From assembly GCA_030248295.1 (NCBI GenBank), contig JASANH010001652.1, forward strand, positions 434,001 through 498,000: a stretch of 64,000 nucleotides of DNA, in the 5' to 3' direction. Each line of letters opens with the position of its first letter. Positions within the stretch are counted from its first letter, which is position 1. Shown in pieces: positions 44,342 through 57,079 of the stretch. The stretch is from Mesodorylaimus sp. YZB2_4 (taxonomy: Eukaryota > Nematoda > Enoplea > Dorylaimida > Dorylaimidae). Both the position numbers and the translations under genes were made by a program. The notes under the pieces are model-generated. The model was not told where the DNA came from, searched no databases, and worked only from the letters and a program-made list of their open reading frames with translations.

Positions 44342-44708
44342 ATGTTGGCTGAATCTCGGTCCTGAACTCGCCTTCGCCACGATGCTTCCCCTGATTGTGA
44401 TCACATCTACAGCCATATTACTGGTGGAGAAATCTGAACCCTCTTGGCCAGCATCGACTCACGGTCACTTTTACATCGTGACCATGGCCTGGCTCTTGTA
44501 CTTCTGCGCCACTATGGTCACACGCTACCCGCAGAGTGTGATTTACTCTCTGTGCTTAGCCATTTGCTCGTTTGCCATGGTGAAAAGCTTGTTATTGCGA
44601 GAGAATTCAGTTTGCGAAGCCAGTGGAACCCTTGCATTTTCGAGCCAGATGGCCTTGGATTCGCAATGCCAAGTGAAAAAGGGGGCCGATGTGATTATAA
44701 GGCTGTGA
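44342..44708 (+). CDS. Possible exon of a multi-pass membrane protein
   Basis: The acceptor GACCGCTTCAG ends at 44341 and the frame is then open for 121 codons to TGA. It contains three hydrophobic segments (around MLPLIVITSTAILLV, FYIVTMAWLLYFCATMV and VIYSLCLAICSFAMV). The spacing of the segments vaguely recalls the M1-M3 region of a very divergent Cys-loop receptor, but I see no supporting extracellular exon. Neighbouring exons were not found and the call stays weak. Confidence 0.3.
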
Positions 44709-44904
44709 TGAACGATAATATTACGAGTCCTTTTGGACGTAGGCGTGTGATTTGGATACTGAAAGTGCAAATGGGGATTCGGCCCTGACAGAATTTATGG
44801 TCTTGTAGTTGTGCATTTATAATCTCTTTACACCAATCTTACAGCAAAAACAGTTGACAATTTTGCGTTGACGTTGATGAATTAAAAAGTTCTTTTCAAC
44901 CATA

Positions 44905-45395
44905 CAGTCGAGTCCACTAACAGTCACGCCGCAAGATGTCGCGCTCCAGTTATTGTCACAGGTTTTCCAAGTCCAAATGTTTTCCCTATACTTTGTGTGT
45001 ATTTTGAGTTCGCCTATTGTCACACTGAATGTGGCCCAGTCCGCTTACTGTCACATCAATTTCTGTGCCAAGGGGGATTAGGATCAGAAAAGTGTCATAT
45101 TTACACCCTTGGCAGATTAAAACAAGCGCAAAATCGTCAAAAAGTAGAATTTTTACAATAAAACGCAAGAATTTTTGGGCATGGCACCTTGTGCTCCAGC
45201 TTTGATTTGACTGACGTGCATCATTTAACCTTCTTTAATTACAAAAACTGTTTGAAAAAGCCTTGCGTCTTTCAAATGGTTAGGAATACACGAAAATGGT
45301 ATGATATAGCGAGAAAAACGCAAAAAAAAAATCGGTTTTTGCGATTTTAGAGTGTACTTCGCGAATTTAGTCCCAGTCCGGATATTGTCACATTT
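44905..45395. repeat. Cluster of TATTGTCACA-type motifs
   Basis: The unit CC-N4-TAYTGTCACA occurs at about 44947-44960, 45011-45023, 45040-45056 and 45376-45392. A variant CCACTAACAGTCAC lies at 44913-44926. Two units share the longer form CCCAGTCCGNNTAYTGTCACAT. Such iterated motifs are typical of transposase-binding subterminal repeats, and CAGTCGAGTCCACTAACAG at 44905 looks like a terminal-repeat start. The right end is not identified. Confidence 0.45.
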
Positions 45396-45969
45396 TCTTT
45401 TCGTCCAGGGCTGGTGATACCTTGTGGTTGGTTCCTTGTGTAAGCCTGGTTCGATGGTCTTTATAGGGTGCGGCGCGGCTGCATTCTAAACAAACGATGA
45501 TTAGGCATAGCAGACTCGACTACGCTCGGTTTCATAAAAAGCAGCGTATTGCAGACCACCAACTGCCTAGATCAAAGTGCGGGAAGTCTGAATTTGTTGT
45601 CGAAATCTAATTGACCGTCAATTGTAAGAGAAAAATTGCAATTATGCGCAGTAAAATGCGCCTTAAAGTGTAAAAAGGCGTTGGAATCAAGCAAAGTTGC
45701 AAATATCCGAGGTCGACTGTGCGTGATTAATACTAGACGAACGGGCGTTTCGGTCGCATTCCGCATGCAGCCATGATAAGAAGAAATGGCACTACAAACC
45801 GCATGAAAAGGATGGGCCAAAGGTCAGGCGAATCTTGGCGTGCATACGGTATTTCAAAGGTTTAGGGAAATCAACACGTGAAAAGTATGACGGAAGCCAT
45901 ATGCCTTCGCCCTGCATCTGCCTGTATGTCGACGGTACTGTACTGAAAAAGCATTGGGGATGCAGCCCA

Positions 45970-46212
45970 AATGTAAGACCCTAGTCTCACAACAAGTCGG
46001 ATGGCTATCGTACGTTTACTCCGCACCGCACACTACGAGGTACACCGATGAGACTGACTAAGATACCATCATCAGGTTATCAGTGCAGTTCACAAAAAAA
46101 GAAGACAAGGGAACCAGTCAGCATGACTTGTACCCAATGTTCACTCAGGCCTAACAGGCAAAGGTCGCAATGCTGCACCAGATACAACTACCATGGCACA
46201 CACAAACTAGAT
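45970..46212 (+). repeat. About 240-bp interspersed repeat, matches 1800-2030
   Basis: It carries the same ordered blocks as 1800-2030 (ACACCGATGAGACTGACTAA-like, GGTTATCAGTGCAGTTCACA, CAGGCCTAACAGGCAAAGG, ACCATGGCAC). It is not followed by the 200-bp repeat found downstream of the other copy. Confidence 0.65.
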
Positions 46213-47987
46213 CTTATATACCCCCTAACACAAAGATGCGGCGTTGGCGTTGTCGAGGCTTAAAATCCGTGGGATTGTAAATTAGAGGTGTCCTATCGCG
46301 GCTCAACGATGGAATATAACAGAGCCAAGGTCCCTCAAAGCGGGCGTATTAATAGACGGGTGGGAAGGGAACGCCGTGTTCGCCGTGTGGCACTACAGGC
46401 GATTTACCCCCCCCCCCCCCATGCATTTGAAGGTCTCTTGGTTTGAGGTCTGAGATTTGAGGTTTGAATCGCCTCGTAGATATTCGTAAATTCCTGTCGC
46501 TGAGGTGTCGACTGAGGGCGTTTCAAGATATGACGCAGATGTATGCAATTAGGTTCGCAATCGAACCACACCACCTTGACACCACAGATATCAGTAGAGC
46601 CCGCTGTCTGTGGTTTTGCTGGGTTCTGGCAATTGCGCTGATTGAGCCGCTCCAGGTTTATATCAAAGATCAGGCGTAAACAGGATACGTTCGCGCCTTC
46701 GCGTTTTGGTGCGAATGTGAAGTATGAAGCAGGTCGTGATCCTTATTAGGAATGGTGTCCGCATGGAAAAGCAGCGCGAAATAGCTCGATTAGGGTGCAA
46801 CGGGTTGATGGTTGTCAAGCTCTTCGTAATTTTGATAAGCAATACTAAATTATTACCAGCTATATTCCAACCCACACTTACTGGCTGATTTTTCTACACT
46901 GTCCCAAAAACTCGCTCTCGCAGGTATTTTGCAGATCAGTCAAATGCGGACTTGACATCTGCAGATCTGCATGTTAGGCGGGGCCATCTCTGAAGCCGCA
47001 ACATCGCATAAAAGGCACCAGTATCAGGGCAGTGTATGGAAGTTACGTGAGAAAGGGTGCTCGAAAATAAGTCAGATGGTCACAAGCAAGGTTATAGATC
47101 ATAGGTTAGTTAATTCACCTCGAATGCAAATATGAGCTGGCCGTGGATATTGGCAGGAAACGTGAGTGTTGAATGTGAGCAAGGGATAAACTCCGAGTGT
47201 TCGATTGTTATTGTCACACTTTGCTGCTGCTCATTATTACGAAACGGGGAACTACATTTACATAATCGTGTGCCCCAACGAAAACGTTAGGCTTTGTTTT
47301 CCAGAGTCTATAATAGAAGCCTAATGCATGCTGATGGCGAGCGAGTGGGCCCAGCAGCATTTGAGGAAGCCACCAGAGAAATATTATGTGCTTCAAGGGG
47401 TAAGCTGTCACGACTTGGTCCTCTAGTGAATATTTGACATTATGTTGAGAGATATGCTTATAAGTTATTCATAGCATCTCCTTCCTTTTTTCACATTCAA
47501 ATCCTGCTGCCACCTGCTCTCTGCGGGTGATCGTTGTTCCTCGCTCCGGGTAACCTACTGCTGTTTGAATTCGATTTACCTATTGTGAGTTCTGGGCATT
47601 GTCGAGGGTAGTCGATGCCTCTTGAACACTGCTTTATTTTGCACGTCATGTCTCCTTAGCTCACGCTCACGGCAGCTCACGCAATGTTTGATAATCCCTT
47701 ATCATCAACCCAAGGAACACTTGCTGAATGAATAGGAACATTTTGCGAGGTTAATCAAAATTTTTTTTGGAGACCTGATGCACATTTTTCTTACATTCGA
47801 GACCTGGCAAGATTGATTTATTTTTTGACTCATATTTATGGTTATATTTGGGATAGAAGCATGTCGTTTTGTATTTTTCGAAGTTAGAATTCTCACGAAC
47901 TAAATGACAACATCTGACCTCCGTTTCATATAAAACCTTCGTTCCCCATGAAGAATCTCACATTTTACTGAGGAATACACACTAGTC
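46213..47987. other. Intergenic, no gene seen
   Basis: A run of C occurs at 46409-46420. Frames are short. The 3' part (about 47870-47987) is the presumed promoter region of the receptor gene starting at 47988; CATATAAAA at 47927-47935 is a plausible TATA box. Confidence 0.4.
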
Positions 47988-49028
47988 ATGGCTAACAACA
48001 CAACCACCCCAGTCAAAGGCAACATTACAGCAGTCGAACTCTGGATTCACTTGACCATTTTTTACGCATTCCTATGTGGTGTCGTGTCGACCATGGGCAA
48101 TGTGCTGATCGTTACTGGAATCGTTCGTAGCAAGAAATTACGCACCCGTTTCTTCGTCATTGTGGGCACACTGACAGCATGCCGTACATTGCTGTGTCTT
48201 CAATTCCTGGTCATGGCACTGTACAGAATCTTACGCCAGACCAAAGTGGCCTCGTCCAACCTAACTCGTCTGTCGTGCCACGCCATTCACTTCTGGCTCT
48301 TGATCGGGCTCACTCTAGAAATGATGTTGCTGCTGGTCCTGGTTTTGGACAGGGCCCTAGCCATAATGGCTACTTCGGTGTATCGTATGCTTACGATCAA
48401 GCAAGCAATGCTGGTGTGCGGTGGCTTGTTTCTGGCGGGCATCATTATCAAATTGCCATTTTCATACGCCAATATCGCATTGGATCAAGTGGTCTCGTGC
48501 ACAAATTCGTACAGTGCACCAAGCGAAGCGTTCAATCTGTACACTCAAAATATCGATCTGGCGCTGTTGATCATGATCCTAATCCTCTACGTTCTTTTGA
48601 TCGCTTTTGTACAATTTAGAATTCGAGCACTTCGCTCGTCCAGCAGTTCTAACGCGGCCATGGTATCTTTGAAAAGGCAACTGAAACTGATGCCCATGTT
48701 ACGCAATCTGGTAGTGGCCCACTGTAGTTTCGCACTGATCTCGAAGATCCTTCGTACAATGGCTGGTGTTTATGATAATCACTCGGAGGCATCAGCGAGA
48801 TTTACGGCTTACGGTGGTGTTTTTTCTACACTGGATTTATTTTCGAATATGATCGCCCTGCTGTGGTCGAATAGCGATATTCGCACGGTCAGTCTACCCT
48901 GTTGCCATTGTCTGCAAGAGAAGACAACCAATGGCGCTAGTGTGACGCAAATGGTAACCGCGGGAGAAGGCGCAATCAAATCGATCAGCAGACTAAACCA
49001 AGTCATGCCGCAAGTTGAAGCTGGATAA
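47988..49028 (+). CDS. Intronless seven-transmembrane receptor, srsx-like
   Basis: This is a single-exon frame of 346 residues. The extracellular N-terminus has two N-glycosylation sites (NNTT, GNIT). TM1 has the conserved Asn (STMGNVLIV). The DRY motif at about 121-123 reads D-R-A (LVLDRALAI). TM5 is followed by a short Ser-rich basic loop (RALRSSSSSN). TM7 has LLWSNSDIR in place of NPxxY, and a CCHC cluster after it may be palmitoylated. The pattern resembles nematode SRSX-type chemoreceptors and other divergent rhodopsin-class receptors; ligand and cell type are unknown. A TATA-like CATATAAAA lies about 55 nt upstream of the ATG. Confidence 0.82.
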   Translation: MANNTTTPVKGNITAVELWIHLTIFYAFLCGVVSTMGNVLIVTGIVRSKKLRTRFFVIVGTLTACRTLLCLQFLVMALYRILRQTKVASSNLTRLSCHAIHFWLLIGLTLEMMLLLVLVLDRALAIMATSVYRMLTIKQAMLVCGGLFLAGIIIKLPFSYANIALDQVVSCTNSYSAPSEAFNLYTQNIDLALLIMILILYVLLIAFVQFRIRALRSSSSSNAAMVSLKRQLKLMPMLRNLVVAHCSFALISKILRTMAGVYDNHSEASARFTAYGGVFSTLDLFSNMIALLWSNSDIRTVSLPCCHCLQEKTTNGASVTQMVTAGEGAIKSISRLNQVMPQVEAG

Positions 49029-49986
49029 CGAGAGTTTTGTGCTCGCAAGGATGACACGTTCTCACACATATTATAAATTTTTTAAGCATTGTCCTTGAAG
49101 TGTCGTGGCTCGATGAAGAATTATGCACCGTAAAAATGTTTGGGAAGACAAGCTTATGTCGTTAATCATTTTTGCAATGACGCCATTTGTGGCAGCAGAA
49201 ACGAGGGAATGGAGAATAATTTACACGAAATGGCTTCCTCCTCTTTGTCCAGACGATAAGTTTAGCGCACGAAAGCAAGTGAATTTGACATTTCCGCAAA
49301 CTTTTTGAGTTAGCAGGCACAAAAACAGTTGTATAATTACATTGCATACCAATATAGAGTCAGGAGTCAATACATGTGATCGCCCCTTGCACAGTATGTG
49401 GGCACTGTCCAGCCTTGTCGTTATGGTGAGGGTCTGGTGTCGGTGGCTGCTACCCATCTTTCTGAGAATCAAGGTCTGATGGAAGAGCTGCCTTGTGCGT
49501 GATACAAACCGCTTTTTACGCTAATGTATCAGAGCAGGCAGAAATCAAGCCGATACGTCATACCAGCATGACAAAACTTGGCAGCAGCATCGCTAATGCC
49601 GATACTGATAAGGAATCCTGGGTCTTGGCTCCCGGCTCATCAATATGGTTATAGGCTTGTCTTGGCTTGGCTCGCCATCAGTCAAGCTAGCCTCAGCTTT
49701 AGATTTTGGCATTTTCTATCCCCTCTTGCTGGTGTCCATAAAAGCTTGATCAAGTGAAGCGCGCATCCAGGTACTGTGGGGATTATCAGCACTGTTACCG
49801 AAAGCTTGAGGTTTTAGAGTTTTAGTACTGTACTATTACTCCAAACTGAAAGGAAGCGTGCTCTACTGTGTTAAAAATTTTAAACTTAAATCCTACAGAA
49901 AAAATTCATGTATCTGTGATATTTTTAGGTTTCCACTATACGCATAAGATTCCACTGCTAGCTATGCTATAGCACCGTACATTGTT
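49029..49986. other. Intergenic, no gene seen
   Basis: This is the 3' flank of the receptor gene. Short frames only. Confidence 0.3.
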
Positions 49987-50819
49987 TAGTCTCCTGTCAG
50001 TAGCTGGAAGGCTGAATCATAGGCCAGCTTGGTGGATGAGCTTTGGTAGGAGGCTTGTTCACTCAAAATGTAGCGGGCAAGTAAGACGGTCGCCTATACC
50101 GAGAGTCAGCAGACTGCAGACTTCTGGTGGAGGCAGATTCCGGGATTGTACACCCTTTGGACAGATTTTTGGGAATGACCGAGGCTGAACGTTTGGAGCG
50201 AATCCGCAGATTCCGTTTTGATAAGTTTGATCCTACTGGAGAGGATTCTCGATACTACACTCAACGGCTTGAATTAAAACTGGTGCGATCTGGAATCGAA
50301 GGAGAGGCGAATGCGCAAGCAAAGACGTCCCTACTCCTGACCAGTATTGGCCCGGATACGTTCAAAGTTCTAGTCGATCATTTTCGTCCGAGGGAAGTTC
50401 TACAACAAACGTACAACGATCTGAAAGCAGCCCTGGAAGGGTACCCGGAAGCAGGTCTTTGCGATGGCGGAACGTGTGCGATTCGTGCAGAGATCCAGGA
50501 AGGAGTAGGAGAGGGTCGCGATGTGGATCAACAGCTTAAGGGGGATTGCTGGGAACTGTAATTTTGGAACCACGTTAGATGAAAGGATTCGAGACCAGCT
50601 GATTCTTGGCATCAACTACCACACGTGGCTGAAGGAACTGTTCAAGCAAAATCTTAGGCTGGAGGCGACATTGGCCCAAGTGGAGGCAATGGCATTCACT
50701 CTAGTCTCCTGTCAGTAGTTGGAAGGCTGAATCATAGGCCAGCTTGGTAGATGAGCTTTGGTAGAAGGCTTAACTCAGAATGTAGCGGGCTAGTAAGATG
50801 GTCGCCTATACCGAGAGTC
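49987..50819 (+). mobile_element. Miniature LTR-type remnant with a gag fragment
   Basis: Direct repeats of about 120 bp at 49987-50107 and 50702-50819 are nearly identical (TAGTCTCCTGTCAGTAG...GCCTATACCGAGAGTC). Between them, 50127-50530 encodes a Gag-like helical region (RFDKFDPTGEDSRYYTQRLE, LLLTSIGPDTFKVLVDHF). A frameshift near 50530 moves the continuation (NCNFGTTLDERIRDQLILGI) to another frame up to 50718. These match the pattern of Ty3/gypsy-type Gag. No protease, reverse transcriptase or integrase is present. The repeats are short for LTRs, so this may be a terminal-repeat miniature or an internally deleted copy. Confidence 0.65.
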
Positions 50820-52935
50820 CGTGTACGTTGCAGTATCCAAGCGCTCTTACTCCATGCCTTGATATAATTCTGCTGACTGTGAGCTCATCCCATGCTTCAG
50901 TATACCTACAGTACTCCTTTTGCCGAATGACGGCCTGCCCGCGAGGCCTGATGACAGGTTTAATATGAGATTGTTCTTTGGGAATGTACACGCGGCACCA
51001 CGGGCGATCCAAGGCTGGCAGCAACACTTAGATCGCCGCTCAATGTCGACCTGCCCTTTTTATAACAAAGCCCGCCATTTTTAAAATCTGCGTAGTGCAC
51101 GCATATGTCCACATTTTGTTTAGTAAACAATCTAACCGTGCCAAGAAGCAGACAATTGTTTCTGCTGTGCGATAAGTGGTTCGGATCAGGGGCCGATGAT
51201 CCAAGTGTTCTGCCAGCTCGCACCATTGGCGACGGGCGTGTATATTCCCAAAGAAAATAGATGATATGCGTACATTTTACTGAGATGGAAATGGTACCCA
51301 TTTAATCCTCTGGGCACATTCTTTGAAACTCAGCCTTTTGTGACTAGTGAAGGGATGAGCATGGTGAGCGGATGGGGGAGGGGGGCGTACTTGTTGACCA
51401 ACAGTATGCAGCACCAACTGGTTTGGGCAATCGTCTCACTTTTTGACAAGATGGCGAATCTTCACCAGGCGTTTTGTGGAATAGTTTGGATGACGGCATT
51501 TTAGGCGGACTCACTCGATAGAAATTTCAGTTTTGTGATTCCGTTTTTAATTAACTTTTGACATTCAGCACTATTTTCGTGATGACAAATCGAAAACACC
51601 GCAATTTTTTTTCTTCGTGTTACAACAGCGTCGTTTTTCTTATCCAAGTGTCTGGAGTCGCATACGTGCGCATACGCGTTGGTCTTTCAGTAAAACTGAA
51701 CTGAACCGTTTGTCAGTCCTTGATGACGAGGGCCGATACCAGCGCCATGGATTTGGACCCAGGAACCACACCGCGATGCACTAAGTATAGTGTCTTTGAA
51801 GACAAAATTGCGTTCTGGTTTGCCCACACACATCTGCTACTTGCATCTTCTACATCCTGCACCTACAGCAAATAAAACTAAATTTTACACTCCTACAGTG
51901 GTTATTTGCTTGTTCCTAACCCCCTTTCCTACGGTCTATCTATCCTACGTATCCAGCTAGCGCCCCACTGCCCCACGGTGGGTGCGCAATTACAGTATAC
52001 TCCTGTCGCGATAGCGTCAATTATTTTGAGTCTGATGTCTCCCCTCGGTCATATTATATGTGCATACTAGCGCATGGTAATGTGGCACAATGTGGCTGAA
52101 TATCTATATTTCAAATTCCATATTATGTACAACACAAGGGCCAATTGTCTAATTTTACGAGCATACATTCAAAAGACTTGGCTAGTAAATTTTAAAAGCA
52201 ATCATAACATGATGTACGTCAGATAGATACAGTACTGCATGTCCAAGGCGAGATCGCATCAAGGAAAACGAGGTCTGCAGTACAGTATGATGCTGTAAAG
52301 ATGGAATCCTCTCTGGCGTCCTAGATGCCGAAGGATTTCAGCACGTGCTGACTGACTATTGAATTCCGAACGACCGTCTTGCATGCGGACGTGCAGGGAC
52401 TTCGCTCCTTCATGGTACAACATCACAATCGTTGCAAATGAGGGTGTTCTTCAAAAAAAGGGGCCCGCCCTGACTAGCAGAGTAGCTGCAACGTGGTCGT
52501 CATCCGAAATGAAGAAAGCCTTTTAAGGCCTGCTCCAGCATTTGAAGTTCTTTATCGCCTTTTCCTCATTAGAACTTTGAACGATGAGGCCACGCTGGAG
52601 AATCTCCTGCAACGCCTTCATTTTTTTATCAGGTTTTGCGCTCTCTGCTAAAAAAGGTGAGTCCTCGCTCATGGTCCACACGATACGTACAGTATGTATA
52701 CACGCATACCCAGTATGTATATTCCCTGGTGCAACTGACAATGAGCAGCGTCACCCATCAGACTTAGGACAAAGGCCATCTACGGCCCTGCACCATGTCG
52801 CCCATTAATCATTATCTAAGACATTTGCTATTTTGTACAATTTATTTGTCAAAGATAGGTATAATCAGCACCTGCAGGTCACACCTAGTTCGCGAAAAGT
52901 GCACACCCGATCCCGAACGCACCCACTCTACACTA
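50820..52935. other. Intergenic, no gene seen
   Basis: Minus-strand frames at 50806-51301 may be eroded retroelement sequence, but no motif is secure. A G-rich run lies near 51375-51388. The end of this stretch is the 3' flank of the channel gene. Confidence 0.3.
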
Positions 52936-55900
52936 TCATCCCTTGCCCGACATAATCTCAGGCCTCAGTCCGAAAAAATATACTGCCCAATAAACCAAGT
53001 TAAAAGCAAAAAAAACCAATGGAAAGCTAAATAAACAAAACTTATCCAAACTCTGAGCAGTTAATTGCCACTCAGAATAACTGGTCCTCCATTGATTACA
53101 CCGTTTGCGTACACGTTCTACCCATCGTCGAAGCAACGGTTGTTTCCTGGCTGGCAGTAACGAATCATGCTCGCTGCACTGACTCAGAACACTTCGCCCG
53201 CTCACGCTCTTGTGCGGTGGTCTAGCCGCGGCAGAGACGGGTAACGGGAACGAAGTGGAGCCGATGGGCGTGACCGTACCAGCACTGGCCGTCCTTTTCT
53301 TCAGTTCATTATTGCCAGCAACTGTGAAAGGGTCTTCGCGAGCCTCACTCGGACTGTCCCGCACAGCATTGCCATTGTTTTGTTGCTCCCCTTGCTGCTG
53401 TTCTTTCTGTTGCTGTTGAAGTATCTTGGCATCGCGCAGCACGGATGTCCATGCTGGCGACAATGAATTGCGTTTGACTCTGAGTGGACTCTTGGCCACA
53501 AAATCCACATCCGTTTCGGCCAATCTAGCCGACCCATTTTGCAAGAATAATCTTCTCACGCCTACTCCTGTTCCCAATCCTAGTTTCGGGAGTGGCTTGG
53601 GAGCAGCAGCAGTAGTCGTGTTGCTACCACCGCTAGCACCTGTTGCTGCAACTCGCTTTTTCTTAGCTCGTACAGCCTCCAACCATCGCTTGCAAACCTG
53701 CTTGCCAACTTCGCGCTCCTGTTGTCGTTGAAGCAATTGGCATACGATGGCCAGTTCGATTAGTGTAAAGAAAATAAATGAGACACATGTGATCATCCAA
53801 ATATCTAGACATTTGATATAACTGACTCGTGGCAAGTGCTTGAGAACAGTGCCAAATTGAAATGTCAAAGCCAACAGACTGCTCACACCCAACGTGATCC
53901 TTGCACTGACCGAGCGAGCATCCAAGAAGAAACCGACCCAACTCGAAATCACGGTCAGCAAGGTGGGAAAATATGCTTGGAACAAATAAAATCCATAACG
54001 TCGGCTGAACATGAACGTCACACGTAATTCATCCCATAATCCATTCGGATAGGATAGCGTTTCCCGGGAAGTTTTGAAATCCAACAAAGCGAAATCTGGT
54101 AATTCTACGGGATTAATAAATGTGACTGGCTCAGCGTGCCACGACAATTCCACTTCTTGCTTATTGTATGAATAACTTTCGAAAACCAAAGAACATTCCT
54201 GGTGATCAAACGGGAACATTTTCAAATCAAGTCGACACGGGGCTCTGACTTTCATACGATAGTTTGACCAGACAATTCCTGCAATGGAAATTAGTTCAAT
54301 CTTTAGACTGCCTTCGTCTGTCCCTTTTCCAAAAATGCTACGAAATTGTTTTTCATCGCGCATAAATCATTCGCCTTCTCTGTTGTTTAGTGTTCTTAGT
54401 TTTTTCGGGAACCGGCTAGTATGATTTGCGACTACAACGTAAGCGATTCTGTTTTCACTTCCTTGTTGTTAGTCCCCATCAGGAACTCCGTGTTTTAACT
54501 TTGTTAGTTGCCTTATCTTCTACGTAACGGAGTTAGCATCGTCGCAAACGCTGCCACACTACTTCCTTTTCTGCAGAGGCAACCTAGCGATGCTTAACTG
54601 ACTATGACCCCGTTCCTGCATCTCATCGCATCGCTTCGCTTTATTCCGTCCCTTAAAACCTCTACCCTTAAAAATTCATTAATTCCTTTCTTTTCACCAG
54701 GCCGCATTTTTTCAGCCATTCCGAAGCTTTTCACTTGCACAAAGTGTGTGCAATCAAGCATGCTCTGTGCATCCAGCAGCCGAGGCAGGCTCGACGGTTA
54801 GGGAATGTCAAAAAGCATAAATCAACTGCAAAGCACCAAAAAAGCCAAAGATACCATGCTTAAAGGCTATTTCGCGCATACTCGTGCTAACTGCGAACTG
54901 GCCGAATCTTATCTAACTTGTGTTCAAAGTAGCCCCTGCAGACATAATAAGCCAATATGTAGGTTGGCAATCGTAAATTCGCCTCCGCAGAGAACGTCTA
55001 ATTAGCAATTCAGCAAGGCAGATTAGCTAAATAAAGGGTGCTGGATCGATCCTTATGAAAAATGGTTTCGGGATTGGTATCATGTGCATTGCGTGATTTA
55101 GTAGACCTTCGAAGACCTCGAAGACTTGACTTACCTTCTTCATAAACGATAACAAATGTATTTTCGGATGGCGATTTATGTATCTCGGCGCTTTTCGAAC
55201 TAGAAGAAGCAATAACCAAAACATTATCATGCTAAAATGCAAGAATTTAGGAGTGCTACTTTATGATGCAAGTGTCAGGATTCCAAAGTCTGTCTCGGAA
55301 TTGTGATTTCAATGTTATGTTCGTGGCGCAAAGAGAAAGGTTTTGGAAACTGAGTCGAGGGTCATACCTGAAAAAAGAAATGTTTAGGTATGGTCTAAAA
55401 AATGGTCTATCAAAAATCATTAGAAACTGAGTCAGTGCCGACCATTTCTTCATTTTTCTGAAAGGACGCGCACAAAAATGTCATAATATTCTGCGTTTTG
55501 CATTGACAAAATGCAAACGGCGAGGGGTTGCACGAATCAAGAGGTAGTGACTGGGAGAAGCAGAAGTAGCTTTTCTACTCTGTTCCGCCCCTTCGTGATC
55601 CTAACTACGGGCTCAAATATGATGGCTGCCGAAGGGAAAACGGCGGGTAATATGAAATTTTGTGCTTCCGACTTTCGCGGCAGTTTCCTCGAATAGGTAC
55701 ACACCTGACCGTCTGCGCAGCAAAAATGCACCCAAGATCACAGAATGGACGAAACATTCAGGATCATTTTTAACTTACCAAATTTCGCTATACATCAAAT
55801 CCAATTCAAAATCTGATGTCAATTCCGAAATGCCCGAAATTTCCTGCACATGAATTTCCAGAGTGACATTCACTCCGTACGGATTAGGTAAAAGGTGTTT

Positions 55901-57079
55901 ATCGTATTTGTGCAGGAGTACATCGATAATGTGACTCAGATTCATCGAATTGCGACTGCACCTCGCTTCGTGAACTCGAGTCGAGCGCGGGTCAAGCTCG
56001 TCGTTGGTTCGATTGAACTGACGTTCAGCCACTGCGTTCTTATCGGGATGTTGAGCAAAAATCTAAAAAATCGGTCGGACAAGATCAAAGTGCAAAAAAT
56101 ACGAGCTTTAACTTTTCAAGATGTTCAGGATGACGTTACAGCATGGGGCGGATACACATCAGGATGCAAACTTAGTGAAGGCGAAGTGATTTTAGATTTT
56201 CCTATTTTATCGCATGCTTATCCATCAACATCTTGAATCTGGACTTGTTTTGGGCCAAAAAACATGTCGAGAAAAAACTGCGCTACCCAACAGTTGCTGA
56301 TAGACTCTAACCAGTTGACTGACAGACCTTTTTAAAATCGTGCACCTTCTCGCTGTTACTGTCTGTATGAGAAAGATGTCCTGATAAGCCGCACTACACC
56401 CTTGACTTGGCGTATTTGCGTGCGTGATCCGTGTCGCTGCCCCTGAGTCTATTAGCTATTACGTAGTTCTCACTTCGGTGCTCGCAACAAAAAAAAGAAA
56501 CCTACAGCTGTGTAATCAATACGCTTTTTTTCCTAAACCCGAGGAAAAATTACAGTGTTTACTCACGTAAAAGTGCTGTTTCATGCTAGTATCACTTTTT
56601 TCCTAGCCCACTTTTCTACATACATTCGACTAGGCTCGAGTAAGAGGGTCAAAGTTGCCATTTCACAAGAGCATAAGTAGACGTATAAAAATTTCTGTTT
56701 GAATCATATAAATAAGTACAGTATTGATTAAGAAAATGGTGGTGGCCCCGCTGGTATTAAACTAGGCGCGTGCAGGAAAGCGGCTAATTTGGGTAAATTG
56801 CACCGATTCAACTCTATTTTTCGTAATTCTTCACACGTGACCTAACGCCAAATCAGCTGTCCACCAGGGGAAAAGGGTCGTTTTACCACTTTGGTCACAA
56901 GATGCAGTCGGAAATGGCAGTGATTGGGGCGCATATCCTTGAATCTAACTTAACAAACATTTCGCCAGAGACGATACTGAATCTAGAAATTTCTGCGCCC
57001 ACGAATTATGTACCTTGTACTTCGACAATTGGCTAGTCACTGGCTCAACGCTTAGAAATATAATCCCAATAGCCGCCAT
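52936..57079 (-). CDS. Cys-loop ligand-gated ion channel subunit, anion-channel type
   Basis: Five exons on the minus strand join in phase: 57014-57079, 55779-56062, 55260-55367, 55135-55199 and 52936-54278, giving 621 residues. Exon 1 encodes a signal peptide (MAAIGIIFLSVEPVTSQ). The extracellular domain has HIIDVLLHKYDKHLLPNPYG, FRDRLWNPDTCIINSKSAEI and NTFVIVYEEG. The Cys-loop runs from about C189 to C203 with the FPFDHQEC motif of GABA/glycine/glutamate-type subunits. M1 is about 271-293, M2 about 302-320 (ITLGVSSLLALTFQFG), M3 about 332-355. M4 lies near the C-terminus (FCLFSFPLVFFAFNLVYW). The roughly 230-residue cytoplasmic loop is rich in Gln, Ser, Lys and Arg. The M2 to M3 sequence is like the pH- or metal-gated chloride-channel branch of invertebrates. 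Exon 1 is the least certain part. Other frames within 54604-56236 are intronic or antisense. Confidence 0.87.

Noticed and set aside
24524-46420. Runs of C or G at about 24524, 33538, 39583 and 46409 as regulatory G-quadruplex sites
   Set aside because: Single homopolymer runs in intron, spacer or intergenic DNA. Length may be affected by sequencing error and nothing ties them to a function.
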